Origin: Shewanella sp. 1CM18E
Lineage (GTDB): Bacteria; Pseudomonadota; Gammaproteobacteria; Enterobacterales; Shewanellaceae
DNA: 64,000 nucleotides
Direction: 5' to 3'
NCBI RefSeq assembly: GCF_023161665.1
Contig: NZ_JALNTW010000001.1
Coordinates: 293,061-357,060, forward strand
The notes below the pieces were generated by a model. It did no database searches, was not told where the DNA came from, and was given only the letters and a program-made list of their open reading frames with translations. Each line of letters starts with the position of its first letter. Position 1 is the first letter of the stretch. Position numbers and translations under genes: made by a program. Of this stretch, positions 32,610-41,244 are shown one piece after another.

Positions 32610-34232
32610 ATGCAATCTTTTCAAACACTTAAGGTTTTAATCATCGATGACGCACCAACATTCTTGTTTACTATCAAGAGTATGTTGGTAAAGCTAGGTT
32701 TTTTAGAAACCAATGTATTTACGTCTAAATCAGCGAAGATGGCGTTAGATCTTGCCACCAATAAGCAATTCGATGTGATCATTTGTGACTATAACTTTGG
32801 CGTTGGCATGAACGGTAAACAGTTATTTGAAGAGTTTAAGCACCTTAAGCTGCTAACAGATACAACGGTGTTCATCTTAGTCACCGGCGACAATTCTGCC
32901 GCTACAGTCAGACCAATTGTAGAGCTCAAACCTGATGAGTATTTACTAAAACCATTTAACGCCATTACACTTAAGCAACGCTTATCGTTAGCGATCCGTC
33001 GCCGTGAAAAGCTCGCCGCGTTATATACAGCTGAGCGCTTGTTAGATGCAGAAGCAGGCTTGCAGCTGTGCAGCGAAATAGCTCCATTTCACCCTGAATA
33101 CTATTTTGTTATTGAACGCTTTAAAGCCTCCTTTTTGACGATTTTGCAGCGCCACGAACAAGCGAAAAATGTTTATCAGTCAACACTAGAGAAAAAAGAT
33201 CTCGACTGGGCAAGAGTAGGTTTAGCCAACTCATTGGCTAACTTAGGCAAAATTGAAGAAGCCGAAAAAATAATAAACCAGTTAATTGAGTCTTCACCCA
33301 ATGATACACAGGTGAGAACAGAAGCCGCTTATATTAAGTTAAAAGATAGCGATATTCCTGCGGCAATCTCCCACCTAGAGCTCGCCAGCCAAATCGTACC
33401 TGGTAATTCAGAGCGCGAGCTGATCATCGTTAATTTATGCCTTTCAGTCGAAGACTACGGCCAAGCGCTTGAACGTTATCGTTTATACCTAGAGATCAAC
33501 AAAGACACATACCGCAATAACGATTTTAGTAAGCTAGGATTAATTCGAGTTCTTCTATATCAAGCTCACTTTGCACCTAATAGACTTGCGTTGATTGAAG
33601 AGGCAAAGCATCACCTTAGAGCATTAATGAATAGCAAAAATGAATCAATCTTAAACGAAGTTGAACTATTAAAAGCCCACGTTTCGGTAGAGCTAGGCTT
33701 TTATCGTTCAGCGATGAGCATCTTAAAAAACTTACACAAGAAAGAGTGCTTTCAGCACTTCTACGCCACATATCACTATGCTTGGTTGCTTAACATCATG
33801 AGCGTAGAAAATGAGTTTAGTGAAGCAATTCAATGGTGTGGCCAAAACTTAGGCTTAGAAAGTAATCAGATTATATTTTCTAGTAAAGTTTCAATGCTAG
33901 AAGGTTTGAAAAAGAGCAATGAAACCAAAAAGACTTGGTTAAAAGAGAAGTACCTGAGTGTAAAAAACGGCAACTTAGATAAGCGCAGCTTGCTTGAAAC
34001 CTATCTAGCAATTAATGAAACAGCGCCACTTCTAAAAACCGTATGCCTTAATATTATTAAGTCACTCTCTTTTGCATGGCCACGCCAATATGGCGTTACC
34101 CAAGTAAAAGAGATTATTCAACGCTGTGATAACGTGATTCAGCAACTGTATTCAGAGCAAGAATTGACGACGATGAATTATCAACAATATCATCAAGCTG
34201 CAGTTGATAAGTGTAAAAGCCAGCTAGATTAG
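32610..34232 (+). CDS. Response regulator with TPR-rich output domain
   Basis: 540-residue cytoplasmic protein. A receiver domain (1-125) has Asp13/Asp14, the phospho-acceptor Asp60 (VIICDYNFG), Thr92 and Lys114 (YLLKPFN). The rest is alpha-helical TPR-like repeats (about 140-480; for example GLANSLANLGKIEEAEKIINQLIESSPND). There is no DNA-binding or enzymatic domain, so the output is probably protein-protein interaction. It lies directly downstream of the large hybrid kinase, and a phosphorelay between the two is inferred from position only. The Shine-Dalgarno is poor (GGGA, distant). Confidence 0.85.
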   Translation: MQSFQTLKVLIIDDAPTFLFTIKSMLVKLGFLETNVFTSKSAKMALDLATNKQFDVIICDYNFGVGMNGKQLFEEFKHLKLLTDTTVFILVTGDNSAATVRPIVELKPDEYLLKPFNAITLKQRLSLAIRRREKLAALYTAERLLDAEAGLQLCSEIAPFHPEYYFVIERFKASFLTILQRHEQAKNVYQSTLEKKDLDWARVGLANSLANLGKIEEAEKIINQLIESSPNDTQVRTEAAYIKLKDSDIPAAISHLELASQIVPGNSERELIIVNLCLSVEDYGQALERYRLYLEINKDTYRNNDFSKLGLIRVLLYQAHFAPNRLALIEEAKHHLRALMNSKNESILNEVELLKAHVSVELGFYRSAMSILKNLHKKECFQHFYATYHYAWLLNIMSVENEFSEAIQWCGQNLGLESNQIIFSSKVSMLEGLKKSNETKKTWLKEKYLSVKNGNLDKRSLLETYLAINETAPLLKTVCLNIIKSLSFAWPRQYGVTQVKEIIQRCDNVIQQLYSEQELTTMNYQQYHQAAVDKCKSQLD

Positions 34233-34388
34233 CTAATCACCAATACCAAATGCGACTTATATTTCTAGTAAAGCCGCATTTGGCCAACTGCCGTCCTTTT
34301 ATAGTGAATCAACACTATTCCCCACCTCAACTAAGCTTTTAAGATAAACACTCAAACGCTCTAGCTAACATATAGCAGCTGCCTTGCT
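34233..34388. other. Start of the 677-bp gap before recN
   Basis: It contains one long-loop inverted repeat, CCAAATGCG and CGCATTTGG (34246-34254 and 34275-34283), just after the receiver-TPR gene, without a T-run. No gene is seen here or in the rest of the gap up to recN; the repeat array and LexA sites in that gap are listed separately. Confidence 0.5.
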
Positions 34389-34518
34389 TAGCTATACAGT
34401 GCTCAGAGCCATTTCTTATGTAGGGAGCTTATATACAGTGCTTATATACAGTACTAATACAAAATACCTATAAACAGTGGCTATACACAGTGGTTATGCA
34501 AAGTACTAGTACGCGATA
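34389..34518. repeat. Decayed tandem array of a 13-bp unit
   Basis: In register every 13 bases: TAGCTATACAGTG (34389), CTTATATACAGTG (34428), CTTATATACAGTA (34441), CTAATACAAAATA (34454), CCTATAAACAGTG (34467), GCTATACACAGTG (34480), GTTATGCAAAGTA (34493), with weaker units at 34415 and 34506. Spacing is exact although the units have diverged. It lies about 330-520 bases upstream of recN. Confidence 0.75.
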
Positions 34519-34848
34519 GTTGCTCACATTACTGGTCAACAAAAATACAAAAGTTCACAGCAACAACTGCGGTGCTTAATGCTATTTACCGTAAACAGGC
34601 AAGGCTACTTGCCGGCATTATAACCAACTACTGTTTTCCCTCTCGCCTGTCAGCTTAGAACAAAAATTAAAGTAAACTATTGTTTAATAGTTAAAATAAT
34701 AGCTATACAGCAACCGCGTTAAAATGCAGAACGACCTAAAATCTAACCCAAAAAGTTAAACTATAATAAACCTGTAATAGGCGTTTGTTGATTATCTTGT
34801 ATCTAATAAAAATGCTAAGCAACGCGCATTAATTTAAATGCCCATATT

Positions 34849-34890
34849 TACTGTATGAAAAAACAGTATATACTGTATAACAATACAGTG
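34849..34890 (+). promoter_or_regulatory. Two tandem LexA boxes in the recN promoter
   Basis: TACTGTATGAAAAAACAGTA (34849-34868) and TACTGTATAACAATACAGTG (34871-34890) both fit CTGT-N8-ACAG and are two bases apart, 20 bases before the recN start. A TATACT at 34869-34874 is a candidate -10 between them. Multiple LexA boxes are also known at E. coli recN, one of its most strongly induced SOS genes. Confidence 0.92.
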
Positions 34891-34909
34891 TTTTGAAAAG
34901 GACATCACT

Positions 34910-36571
34910 ATGCTTTGCCAACTCAGTATCAACAACTTTGCTATTGTGCGTTTTTTAGAGCTCGACTTTAAAGCCGGCATGACCAGTATTACTGGTGAAA
35001 CGGGCGCGGGTAAATCGATTGCTATCGATGCCCTCGGCCTATGCTTAGGTAATCGAGCTGACGCAAATACTATTAGACCTGATGCGACTAAGGCCGAAGT
35101 AAGTGCCCGCTTTTTATTAAATGATACGCCTCAAGCTAAACGTTGGCTTGAAGATAATGATCTTGATCTAGATGATGAGTGTATTTTACGCCGCACCATT
35201 AGTAATGACGGCCGTTCTCGCGCTTACATCAATGGTAACCCTGTGCCTCTAGCTCAGATCAAATCGCTGGGTCAGCTACTTATTGGTATTCATGGTCAGC
35301 ATGCTCACCATGCGATGCTCAAGAGTGAGCATCAGCTAACTCTATTAGACAGCTATGCAAATCATAAAATGCTGCTTGATAGCGTGAACTCAAGTTACCA
35401 CAGGTGCAAAACCATAGAAAAACAACTGCACCAATTAGAGCTTTCTCAACAAGAGCGCTTAGCCCGTAAACAATTACTGCAATATCAAGTTGAAGAGCTA
35501 AATGAGTTTGCCATCAATGAGGGGGAATTTGAGTCCATTGAAGCTGAACATAAAAAGCTAGCCAATAGCACTGCATTGATTGAACTTTGTCGTAACCAGT
35601 TACACATTCTGCAAGATAACGATGAAGGCAGCGTAGAGTCATTACTGAACTCATCGATCGGCCAAGGACAAGATCTAGAAAGCTATGACCCGGCATTTGG
35701 TAATGTGGTAAACATGCTTAACGATGCGCTTATACAGGTACAAGAAAGCACCAGTGAAATTGAACGTTACTTAGATGGCTTAGAGTTAGATCCTGAATAC
35801 TTTGCTCATTTAGAACAACGTTTGTCTAAAACCATGCAATTGGCGCGCAAGCATCAGGTATCAGCAAGCGAACTATACCAGCACCATCAAAGCTTATTAG
35901 AAGAGCTTGAAGATTTGGGCTCTGATGACGATAAGCTTGATGATATTAAGGAGCAGTTAAAAGCTAATCGCGAAGCCTATTTAGTTCATGCAAGAAAGCT
36001 TAGCCAGAGCCGTAGCCGTTATGCTAAAGAGTTAGATAAACAAGTCACTCAATCTATCCACGAACTGAATATGCCAAAGGGTAAATTCAATATCGCAGTA
36101 AACTTTAATGAGTCAGTAGTCACCCCTACCGGTTGTGACAATATTGAATTTTTAGTTTCAACCAACCCAGGCCAACCTTTGCAGCCTATTGCCAAAGTGG
36201 CCTCCGGTGGTGAACTGTCACGTATTGGTTTAGGCATTCAGGTGATCACAGCTAAGAAAGTATCTACACCTACGCTAATTTTCGATGAAGTAGATGTGGG
36301 GATCTCAGGCCCAACTGCAGCTGTAGTTGGCCGTATGCTGAGAAGTCTTGGTGAGTCAACACAGGTATTTTGTGTAACCCATTTACCGCAAGTAGCAGGC
36401 AATGGTCATCAACATATGTTTGTAAATAAGAGCAGCAAAGCGGGTAAAACAGAAACCTCTATGGTCGCGCTTGATAAAAACCAGCGCATTGAAGAGCTTG
36501 CAAGACTACTTGGTGGCGACACGATTACGAGTAATACCTTAGCTAATGCTAAAGAGTTACTACTGAGTTAA
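34910..36571 (+). CDS. recN: DNA repair protein RecN
   Basis: SMC-like ATPase of double-strand-break repair. The N-terminal Walker A is GETGAGKSIAIDALGLCLG, followed by a coiled coil (about 155-375) with a hinge, the ABC signature ASGGELSRIGLGIQ and Walker B LIFDEVDVGISG. 553 residues is full length. A good Shine-Dalgarno (AAGGA) lies 8 bases before the ATG. It is under strong SOS control, as the two LexA boxes show. It converges on pgpA with a shared terminator. Confidence 0.98.
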   Translation: MLCQLSINNFAIVRFLELDFKAGMTSITGETGAGKSIAIDALGLCLGNRADANTIRPDATKAEVSARFLLNDTPQAKRWLEDNDLDLDDECILRRTISNDGRSRAYINGNPVPLAQIKSLGQLLIGIHGQHAHHAMLKSEHQLTLLDSYANHKMLLDSVNSSYHRCKTIEKQLHQLELSQQERLARKQLLQYQVEELNEFAINEGEFESIEAEHKKLANSTALIELCRNQLHILQDNDEGSVESLLNSSIGQGQDLESYDPAFGNVVNMLNDALIQVQESTSEIERYLDGLELDPEYFAHLEQRLSKTMQLARKHQVSASELYQHHQSLLEELEDLGSDDDKLDDIKEQLKANREAYLVHARKLSQSRSRYAKELDKQVTQSIHELNMPKGKFNIAVNFNESVVTPTGCDNIEFLVSTNPGQPLQPIAKVASGGELSRIGLGIQVITAKKVSTPTLIFDEVDVGISGPTAAVVGRMLRSLGESTQVFCVTHLPQVAGNGHQHMFVNKSSKAGKTETSMVALDKNQRIEELARLLGGDTITSNTLANAKELLLS

Positions 36572-36597
36572 CGACACTAAATGAATAAGCGTAAAAC

Positions 36598-36627
36598 AAA
36601 AATGCAGAGCTTTAGCTCTGCATTTTT
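36598..36627. terminator. Bidirectional terminator between recN and pgpA
   Basis: An extended perfect stem (AAAAATGCAGAGCT and its complement) with a small loop has A/T runs on both sides. Confidence 0.9.
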
Positions 36628-36644
36628 TTATTCAAACTCGCCAA

Positions 36645-37139
36645 TTAAGCAAAGTAATAGGCTAAGCCTTGTAGACAAAGCAGAGAGAAAATACCCGCTA
36701 AAACATCGTCAATCATGATGCCAAAACCACCATGAACCTTGGCATCTAGCCAACGAATTGGCCAAGGCTTTAAAATATCAAAGAAGCGAAATAGTGCAAA
36801 ACCTATCACTAACCACTGCCACCCTGCAGGCGCGGCAATCATAGTAATAAGTAACCCCGCAACTTCATCCCAAACAATCGCACCATGATCATGAACGCCC
36901 ATGTCTTTCGAAGCTTTATCACAAATATAAAAGCCAGCGAATACGCTCAATAAGGTGAGTGCCACATACCAAGGTAAACTCAGCGGCGCCATAATCAAAA
37001 ACAGAGGAATAGCCGCCAGCGTACCAAAAGTACCAGGTGCTTTTGCCGCTAAGCCTGAGCCAAAGCCCAATGCTAAAAAGTGGATCGGATTTTTAAGTGA
37101 TAGCTTAGCTAACATAGGATCGGTTGAAAGTAGCTTCAT
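36645..37139 (-). CDS. pgpA: Phosphatidylglycerophosphatase A
   Basis: Inner-membrane lipid phosphatase that converts PGP to phosphatidylglycerol. 164 residues. Family segments are LALGFGSGLAAKAPGTFGTLAAIPL, IVWDEVAGLLITM and the C-terminal FGIMIDDVLAG with its acidic pair. About four hydrophobic helices are present. Its ATG overlaps the thiL stop by one base (TAATG), so the two are coupled, an arrangement common to gammaproteobacteria. Confidence 0.96.
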   Translation of the reverse strand: MKLLSTDPMLAKLSLKNPIHFLALGFGSGLAAKAPGTFGTLAAIPLFLIMAPLSLPWYVALTLLSVFAGFYICDKASKDMGVHDHGAIVWDEVAGLLITMIAAPAGWQWLVIGFALFRFFDILKPWPIRWLDAKVHGGFGIMIDDVLAGIFSLLCLQGLAYYFA

Positions 37140-38098
37140 TACTCGAAATGCTCAAAGCCCAAATTAGTTGGCTCAAAAGGTTTATTATTGTTTAACAGTT
37201 TTAACTGGCCACCGGTACAAATTTGGCCGACTTGGGTAAAACGCACACCCGTTTCAACAAGTGCCATCTCTAATGCACCTTTTTGCGCTTCAGGAACAGT
37301 AAAGAGTAGCTCATAATCTTCACCACCAGTAAGCGCATAGCTCAGTGCAGTTTCGAGCTCTACACTGCGTTTAAGCTCATCAGACAAAGGCAGGCGGTCA
37401 ACATTAATCACAGCGCCCACTTGTGAGCTTTTTATAATGTGCTGAATATCCGACATTATGCCATCTGAGATATCGATAGCGCTTGATGCTAGCATACGTA
37501 AAGATTGCCCAGCCAATACTCTAGGGGTTGGCCTATAGTGACGACCAATCAAGTAATCACTGTCAGGCTTATCTACTGTCACTTTGCCACGTAAAATGTC
37601 CAAACCAAGTGCAGAATCACCTAAGGTTCCGGTAATGTAAATCCAGTCGCCATTGTTAGCACCACTGCGAGTTAAACCAGTGTCTTTAGGCACTTGGCCA
37701 TTAATTGTAATCGTGATGGAGCGTGGACCGCGAGTGGTATCACCACCAATTAAGGCAACACCGTAATACTCGGCGACTTCAAACATGCCCTCGCTAAACT
37801 CTGCTAACCACTGCTCATCAACCTCTGGCAATGTCAGCGCGAGTGTCATCCACGCGGGCTCAGCGCCCATCGATGCCAAATCTGATAAGTTAACCGCCAA
37901 AGACTTATAACCGAGATCTTTCGCTGGCATATCAGGAAAAAAGTGCACATTTTCAACTAAGGTGTCACAAGAGATAGCAATCGATTTATTGGCTGCAGGC
38001 GCTACCACAGCGCAATCATCACCAATACCTATTACAACATCTTTGCGCGACTGGGCTCGCCCAGTAAAGAAGCTTTCTATTAATTGAAATTCTTTCAC
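37139..38098 (-). CDS. thiL: Thiamine-monophosphate kinase
   Basis: Phosphorylates TMP to thiamine pyrophosphate. Conserved segments are VVIGIGDDCAVV, LAVNLSDLASMGAEPAWM, LIGGDTTRGP, AIDISDGIMSDI and TGGEDYELLFTV. I chose GTG at 38098 (KEFQLIESFF follows), giving 319 residues, close to E. coli (325). The longer frame opens with TTG at 38131 and adds 11 hydrophobic residues unlike the family. Neither start has a good Shine-Dalgarno. pgpA follows with a one-base overlap; nusB upstream is cut off by a terminator. Confidence 0.95.
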   Translation of the reverse strand: MKEFQLIESFFTGRAQSRKDVVIGIGDDCAVVAPAANKSIAISCDTLVENVHFFPDMPAKDLGYKSLAVNLSDLASMGAEPAWMTLALTLPEVDEQWLAEFSEGMFEVAEYYGVALIGGDTTRGPRSITITINGQVPKDTGLTRSGANNGDWIYITGTLGDSALGLDILRGKVTVDKPDSDYLIGRHYRPTPRVLAGQSLRMLASSAIDISDGIMSDIQHIIKSSQVGAVINVDRLPLSDELKRSVELETALSYALTGGEDYELLFTVPEAQKGALEMALVETGVRFTQVGQICTGGQLKLLNNNKPFEPTNLGFEHFE

Positions 38099-38243
38099 AA
38101 TACCAATCACAAATAATAAGGGAAGGTTCAAGGAGAATAGAGGTAAATTAAACCAGACCGATAATTTGGCAAAGATGAAAACTCGCGTTCTTTGCTAAAA
38201 ATAAAAATGCGCGGGCTGTCTTAACCTCTCTGTCGAACATAAC

Positions 38244-38267
38244 AAAAACGGCATCCGAAGATGCCGT
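38244..38267 (-). terminator. Terminator with UUCG tetraloop after nusB
   Basis: On the minus strand ACGGCATC-TTCG-GATGCCGT is followed by a T-run. It is a textbook stable hairpin that ends the ribH-nusB transcript and separates it from thiL-pgpA. Confidence 0.92.
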
Positions 38268-38272
38268 TTCAA

Positions 38273-38680
38273 TTATTTATTGCGTGCTACCAGCTTATCT
38301 AGAATGCCGTTAACAAACTTATGACCATCTTCTGCGCCAAATGCTTTTGCAAGCTCGATAGCTTCGTTAATCGCTACCTTATAAGGCACATCCTTGCGGA
38401 ATGTCAGTTCATAAGCTGCGATACGTACAATCGCTTTTTCAACTGGATCCACTTCATCAAGTGGACGAGTCACGAATGGAGCAATTAGCTCATCCAATTG
38501 ACTCTTTTTAGTTGCAACGCCGCCTAATAGCTCACGGAAGTAAGCGATATCAACGCCAGCAACATCTTGTTCAGTTAGAAACTCATGCTCAACATCAGCA
38601 ATATTGTTACCACTTAGCTGCCATGAGTAAATGGCCTGAACGGCTAAACGGCGGGCCTTACGGCGCTCTGAAGGCTTCAT
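38273..38680 (-). CDS. nusB: Transcription antitermination factor NusB
   Basis: RNA-binding partner of NusE (S10) in rRNA operon antitermination. 135 residues, all helical; [23 protein letters not shown] at the N terminus and the conserved [33 protein letters not shown] at the C terminus. The ATG at 38680 has TAGGAC 7 bases upstream; the codon before it (TTG) only extends the frame. It follows ribH by 14 bases, as in many proteobacteria. Confidence 0.98.
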   Translation of the reverse strand: MKPSERRKARRLAVQAIYSWQLSGNNIADVEHEFLTEQDVAGVDIAYFRELLGGVATKKSQLDELIAPFVTRPLDEVDPVEKAIVRIAAYELTFRKDVPYKVAINEAIELAKAFGAEDGHKFVNGILDKLVARNK

Positions 38681-38694
38681 CAAATTGTCCTAAA

Positions 38695-39171
38695 TTACAG
38701 CTGTTCTTCAAGTGCTTGCAGAACGTTAACCATTTCTAACAGACCAAGTGCAGCTTCGCCGCCTTTGTTACCTGCTTTAGTACCTGAACGCTCAATAGCT
38801 TGTTCAATGGTATCTGTGGTTAAAACGCCGAATGAAACAGGAATATCAAACTCAAGCGCTACTTGAGCCAAACCTTTATTACATTCACCTGCAACAAAAT
38901 CGAAATGAGGTGTACCACCACGGATAACCGCACCTAGTGCGATGATACCGTCAAATTTTCCGCTAGCCGCAACACGGCGCGCAGCAAGTGGCAGTTCAAC
39001 AGCGCCTGGCACTCGTACTACAGTGATGTTTTCATCTGCAACTTGGCCAAAACGCTTAAGTGTGTCAACCGCGCCATCGAGCAAACTATCAACAACAAAG
39101 CTGTTAAAGCGTGAAACTACGATCGCAACTTTGGCGTTTTTCGATTCGATATTACCTTGAACTACGTTCAT
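38695..39171 (-). CDS. ribH: 6,7-dimethyl-8-ribityllumazine synthase
   Basis: Condenses the RibA/RibD-derived pyrimidine with the RibB product to lumazine. 158 residues. Signature segments: [50 protein letters not shown] with the catalytic histidine, and [17 protein letters not shown]. Full length. It lies between ribB/X and nusB in one minus-strand operon. Confidence 0.98.
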   Translation of the reverse strand: MNVVQGNIESKNAKVAIVVSRFNSFVVDSLLDGAVDTLKRFGQVADENITVVRVPGAVELPLAARRVAASGKFDGIIALGAVIRGGTPHFDFVAGECNKGLAQVALEFDIPVSFGVLTTDTIEQAIERSGTKAGNKGGEAALGLLEMVNVLQALEEQL

Positions 39172-39316
39172 TTATCTTACCTAAATTAGCTTAATTACCC
39201 TACATAGGGACGGAAGAGGCGGTATGATACCACAGCACTTCGCGCTGATCTCTATGCAATTAATAAGAAAAGTGTGAATTTAAGCCTCAAGCTGATAAGC
39301 AGCCTGAGGCAGTTTT

Positions 39317-40420
39317 TTATTCTGCTATATAATCAGTTACTTCTAAACCAAAGCCAGAAAGAGAATGATAGCGCTTTGGTGAACTCAATAGACGCATAGT
39401 TGTTACACCTACATCTGCAAGAATTTGTGAGCCTACACCGACTTGGCGTGAAGTCCCTTGCCATTGAGCCGATGCTGGCGCACTGCCATTATCTTCCGCT
39501 TCAAAGGCTTTTACTTTGGCTAAAATGTCGCTGCTGTGTTCTTGGTTACCCAATAGCACTAGTACGCCACCTTCGTTACTAATACGCTCCATGGCTTTTT
39601 CTAGTGGCCAGCTACGTTGCTGATCACGTTCTGAATGTAAAAGGTCATTAAAGGTATTTTGCAGGTGAACACGGACTAATGTGTTGTCAGTGATCTCACC
39701 TTTAACCAATACATAGTGCAGTTGGTTGTCGATAGTGTCACGGTAAGTCAGCATTTCGAACTCACCAAAGCGAGTTGGTAGCTTACATTTAGCTTCACGT
39801 ACCACGCTGGTTTCTTTAGTGTTACGGTACTCGATTAGATCAGCAATGGTACCCATCTTCAAACCGTGTTTTTCAGCAAAGATTTCAAGATCTGGGCGAC
39901 GTGCCATCGTGCCATCATCATTTAAGATCTCAACGATCACTGATGAAGCCTCAAAACCAGCAAGGCGTGCTAAATCACAACCCGCTTCAGTGTGACCTGC
40001 GCGGATAAGTACGCCACCTTCTTGCGCCATTAGCGGGAAGATATGACCAGGTTGCACGATATCTGATGGCTTCGCATCTTTACCCACAGCAGCTAGCACT
40101 GTTACCGCACGGTCTTGAGCAGAAATACCTGTTGTTACACCTTCAGCCGCTTCAATAGAAACAGTGAAGTTAGTTGAGAACTGAGCATTATTGTTAGTCA
40201 CCATCAACGGTAAGTTCAACTGCTGACAACGCGCTTTAGTCATGGTTTGGCAAATTAGACCGCGGCCAAATGTCGCCATAAAGTTAATCGCTGCTGGCGT
40301 CACCATGTCAGCAGCCATGATTAGGTCGCCTTCATTTTCTCTGTCTTCATCGTCCATCAAGATCACCATCTTGCCTAGACGAATATCTTCGATGATCTCT
40401 TCTATACTATGTAACGCCAT
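39317..40420 (-). CDS. ribBX: RibBX: 3,4-dihydroxy-2-butanone-4-phosphate synthase with degenerate RibA-like domain
   Basis: 367 residues. The N-terminal half (1-200) is an intact Rib[43 protein letters not shown]. The C-terminal half (about 205-367) aligns with GTP cyclohydrolase II but has lost its catalytic features. The zinc-cysteine segment, which in RibA reads like VRVHSECLTGD followed by SLRCDCG, is here [20 protein letters not shown] with no cysteine. This is the RibBX variant described in Shewanella and other Proteobacteria, so GTP cyclohydrolase II must be supplied by a separate ribA. It is part of the rib operon. Confidence 0.92.
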   Translation of the reverse strand: MALHSIEEIIEDIRLGKMVILMDDEDRENEGDLIMAADMVTPAAINFMATFGRGLICQTMTKARCQQLNLPLMVTNNNAQFSTNFTVSIEAAEGVTTGISAQDRAVTVLAAVGKDAKPSDIVQPGHIFPLMAQEGGVLIRAGHTEAGCDLARLAGFEASSVIVEILNDDGTMARRPDLEIFAEKHGLKMGTIADLIEYRNTKETSVVREAKCKLPTRFGEFEMLTYRDTIDNQLHYVLVKGEITDNTLVRVHLQNTFNDLLHSERDQQRSWPLEKAMERISNEGGVLVLLGNQEHSSDILAKVKAFEAEDNGSAPASAQWQGTSRQVGVGSQILADVGVTTMRLLSSPKRYHSLSGFGLEVTDYIAE

Positions 40421-40448
40421 GTTCAGACCTTTCTTTTTTTGTTACTGC

Positions 40449-40483
40449 AATAAGCGGTTCGCATCGAGGTCAATGCGCTTATT
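40449..40483 (-). other. Hairpin in the ribBX leader
   Basis: AATAAGCG and CGCTTATT form a stem with an additional GCAT/ATGC pairing inside. On the minus strand it is followed by an A-rich stretch and AAAGG before the ribBX ATG, not by a T-run, so it is a leader structure rather than a terminator. The conserved FMN-riboswitch sequences I would expect are not present. Confidence 0.4.
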
Positions 40484-40575
40484 CAGTAAGTAATTTAATG
40501 ATTATTCTTGCATCTATTGCTCAAAATAAGCGACTGCAAACAAATTTAATCGTCAAACAGCCCTTAAGCCAGTGT

Positions 40576-41241
40576 TTATCTTAAAAACCCTGAGCGAGCT
40601 AACAATTCCATGGTGACTTCTGATTTTGGTGCGCCATCTGCTTGCTGGCTACCGTAGCTCATCAATCGCTCTAAATGTCTGGCGATCAAATCCACTTCGA
40701 TATTGACACTGTCACCCGCTTTTAAGTCAACTAGCGTAGTTTCACCTGCGGTATGTGGCACAATCGTCAGTCTAAATTTATGCCCTTGAACTTCATTCAC
40801 CGTCAAGCTCACACCGTCGATTGTAATCGAACCTTTATGGGCAATATAGCGCCCCAACTCTGCTGGTGGTGATAACCAAAACTCAATCGCTTGGCCGCGA
40901 AATTGTCTGTCATCAACATGAGCAATACCGTCCACATGGCCACTGACCATATGTCCACCCAAACGAGTGGTTGGTGTCACCGCTTTCTCAAGGTTAACGG
41001 CTTTGCCTACTTGATAATGAGAGAAACCCGTCAAACTTACAGTTTCTGCAGAAATGTCTGCCACATATCCATCACTCATTAACTCTACAACGGTTAAACA
41101 CACACCATTGGTTGCAATACTGTCGCCTAACTTTACATCTGATAAGTCTAATTTGCCGCTGGCTACTGTTAAACGAATATCATCACCGCGACGCTCCACT
41201 TTTCTCAAGTGGCCAACAGACTCAATAATTCCAGTAAACAT
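40576..41241 (-). CDS. ribE: Riboflavin synthase alpha subunit
   Basis: Dismutates two lumazines into riboflavin and the pyrimidine precursor. 221 residues made of two lumazine-binding barrels: MFTGIIESVGHLRKVE... GVCLTVVEL... AETVSLTGF and then LGGHMVSGHVDGIAHV... GVSLTVNEV... PHTAGETTL. The N-terminal MFTGIIE is the family hallmark. It follows ribD with a three-base gap, so the genes are coupled. Confidence 0.98.
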   Translation of the reverse strand: MFTGIIESVGHLRKVERRGDDIRLTVASGKLDLSDVKLGDSIATNGVCLTVVELMSDGYVADISAETVSLTGFSHYQVGKAVNLEKAVTPTTRLGGHMVSGHVDGIAHVDDRQFRGQAIEFWLSPPAELGRYIAHKGSITIDGVSLTVNEVQGHKFRLTIVPHTAGETTLVDLKAGDSVNIEVDLIARHLERLMSYGSQQADGAPKSEVTMELLARSGFLR

Positions 41242-41244
41242 AAA

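Noticed and set aside
34389..34518. Regularly spaced short repeats, considered as a CRISPR array
   Set aside because: The repeat is only 13 bases with no spacers, units are contiguous and diverged, and no cas genes are in the window.
38099..38131. Longer thiL with a TTG start
   Set aside because: Adds eleven hydrophobic residues not found in the family and has no Shine-Dalgarno; the GTG at 38098 gives the expected protein.
39281..39316. Terminator after ribBX
   Set aside because: An inverted repeat (GCCTCA and TGAGGC) is present, but its T-run is on the plus-strand side, facing away from the minus-strand genes, so operon continuity into ribH is more likely.
40421..40575. FMN riboswitch upstream of ribBX
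   Set aside because: The gap is only 155 bp and lacks the conserved RFN sequence blocks; only a simple hairpin is present.
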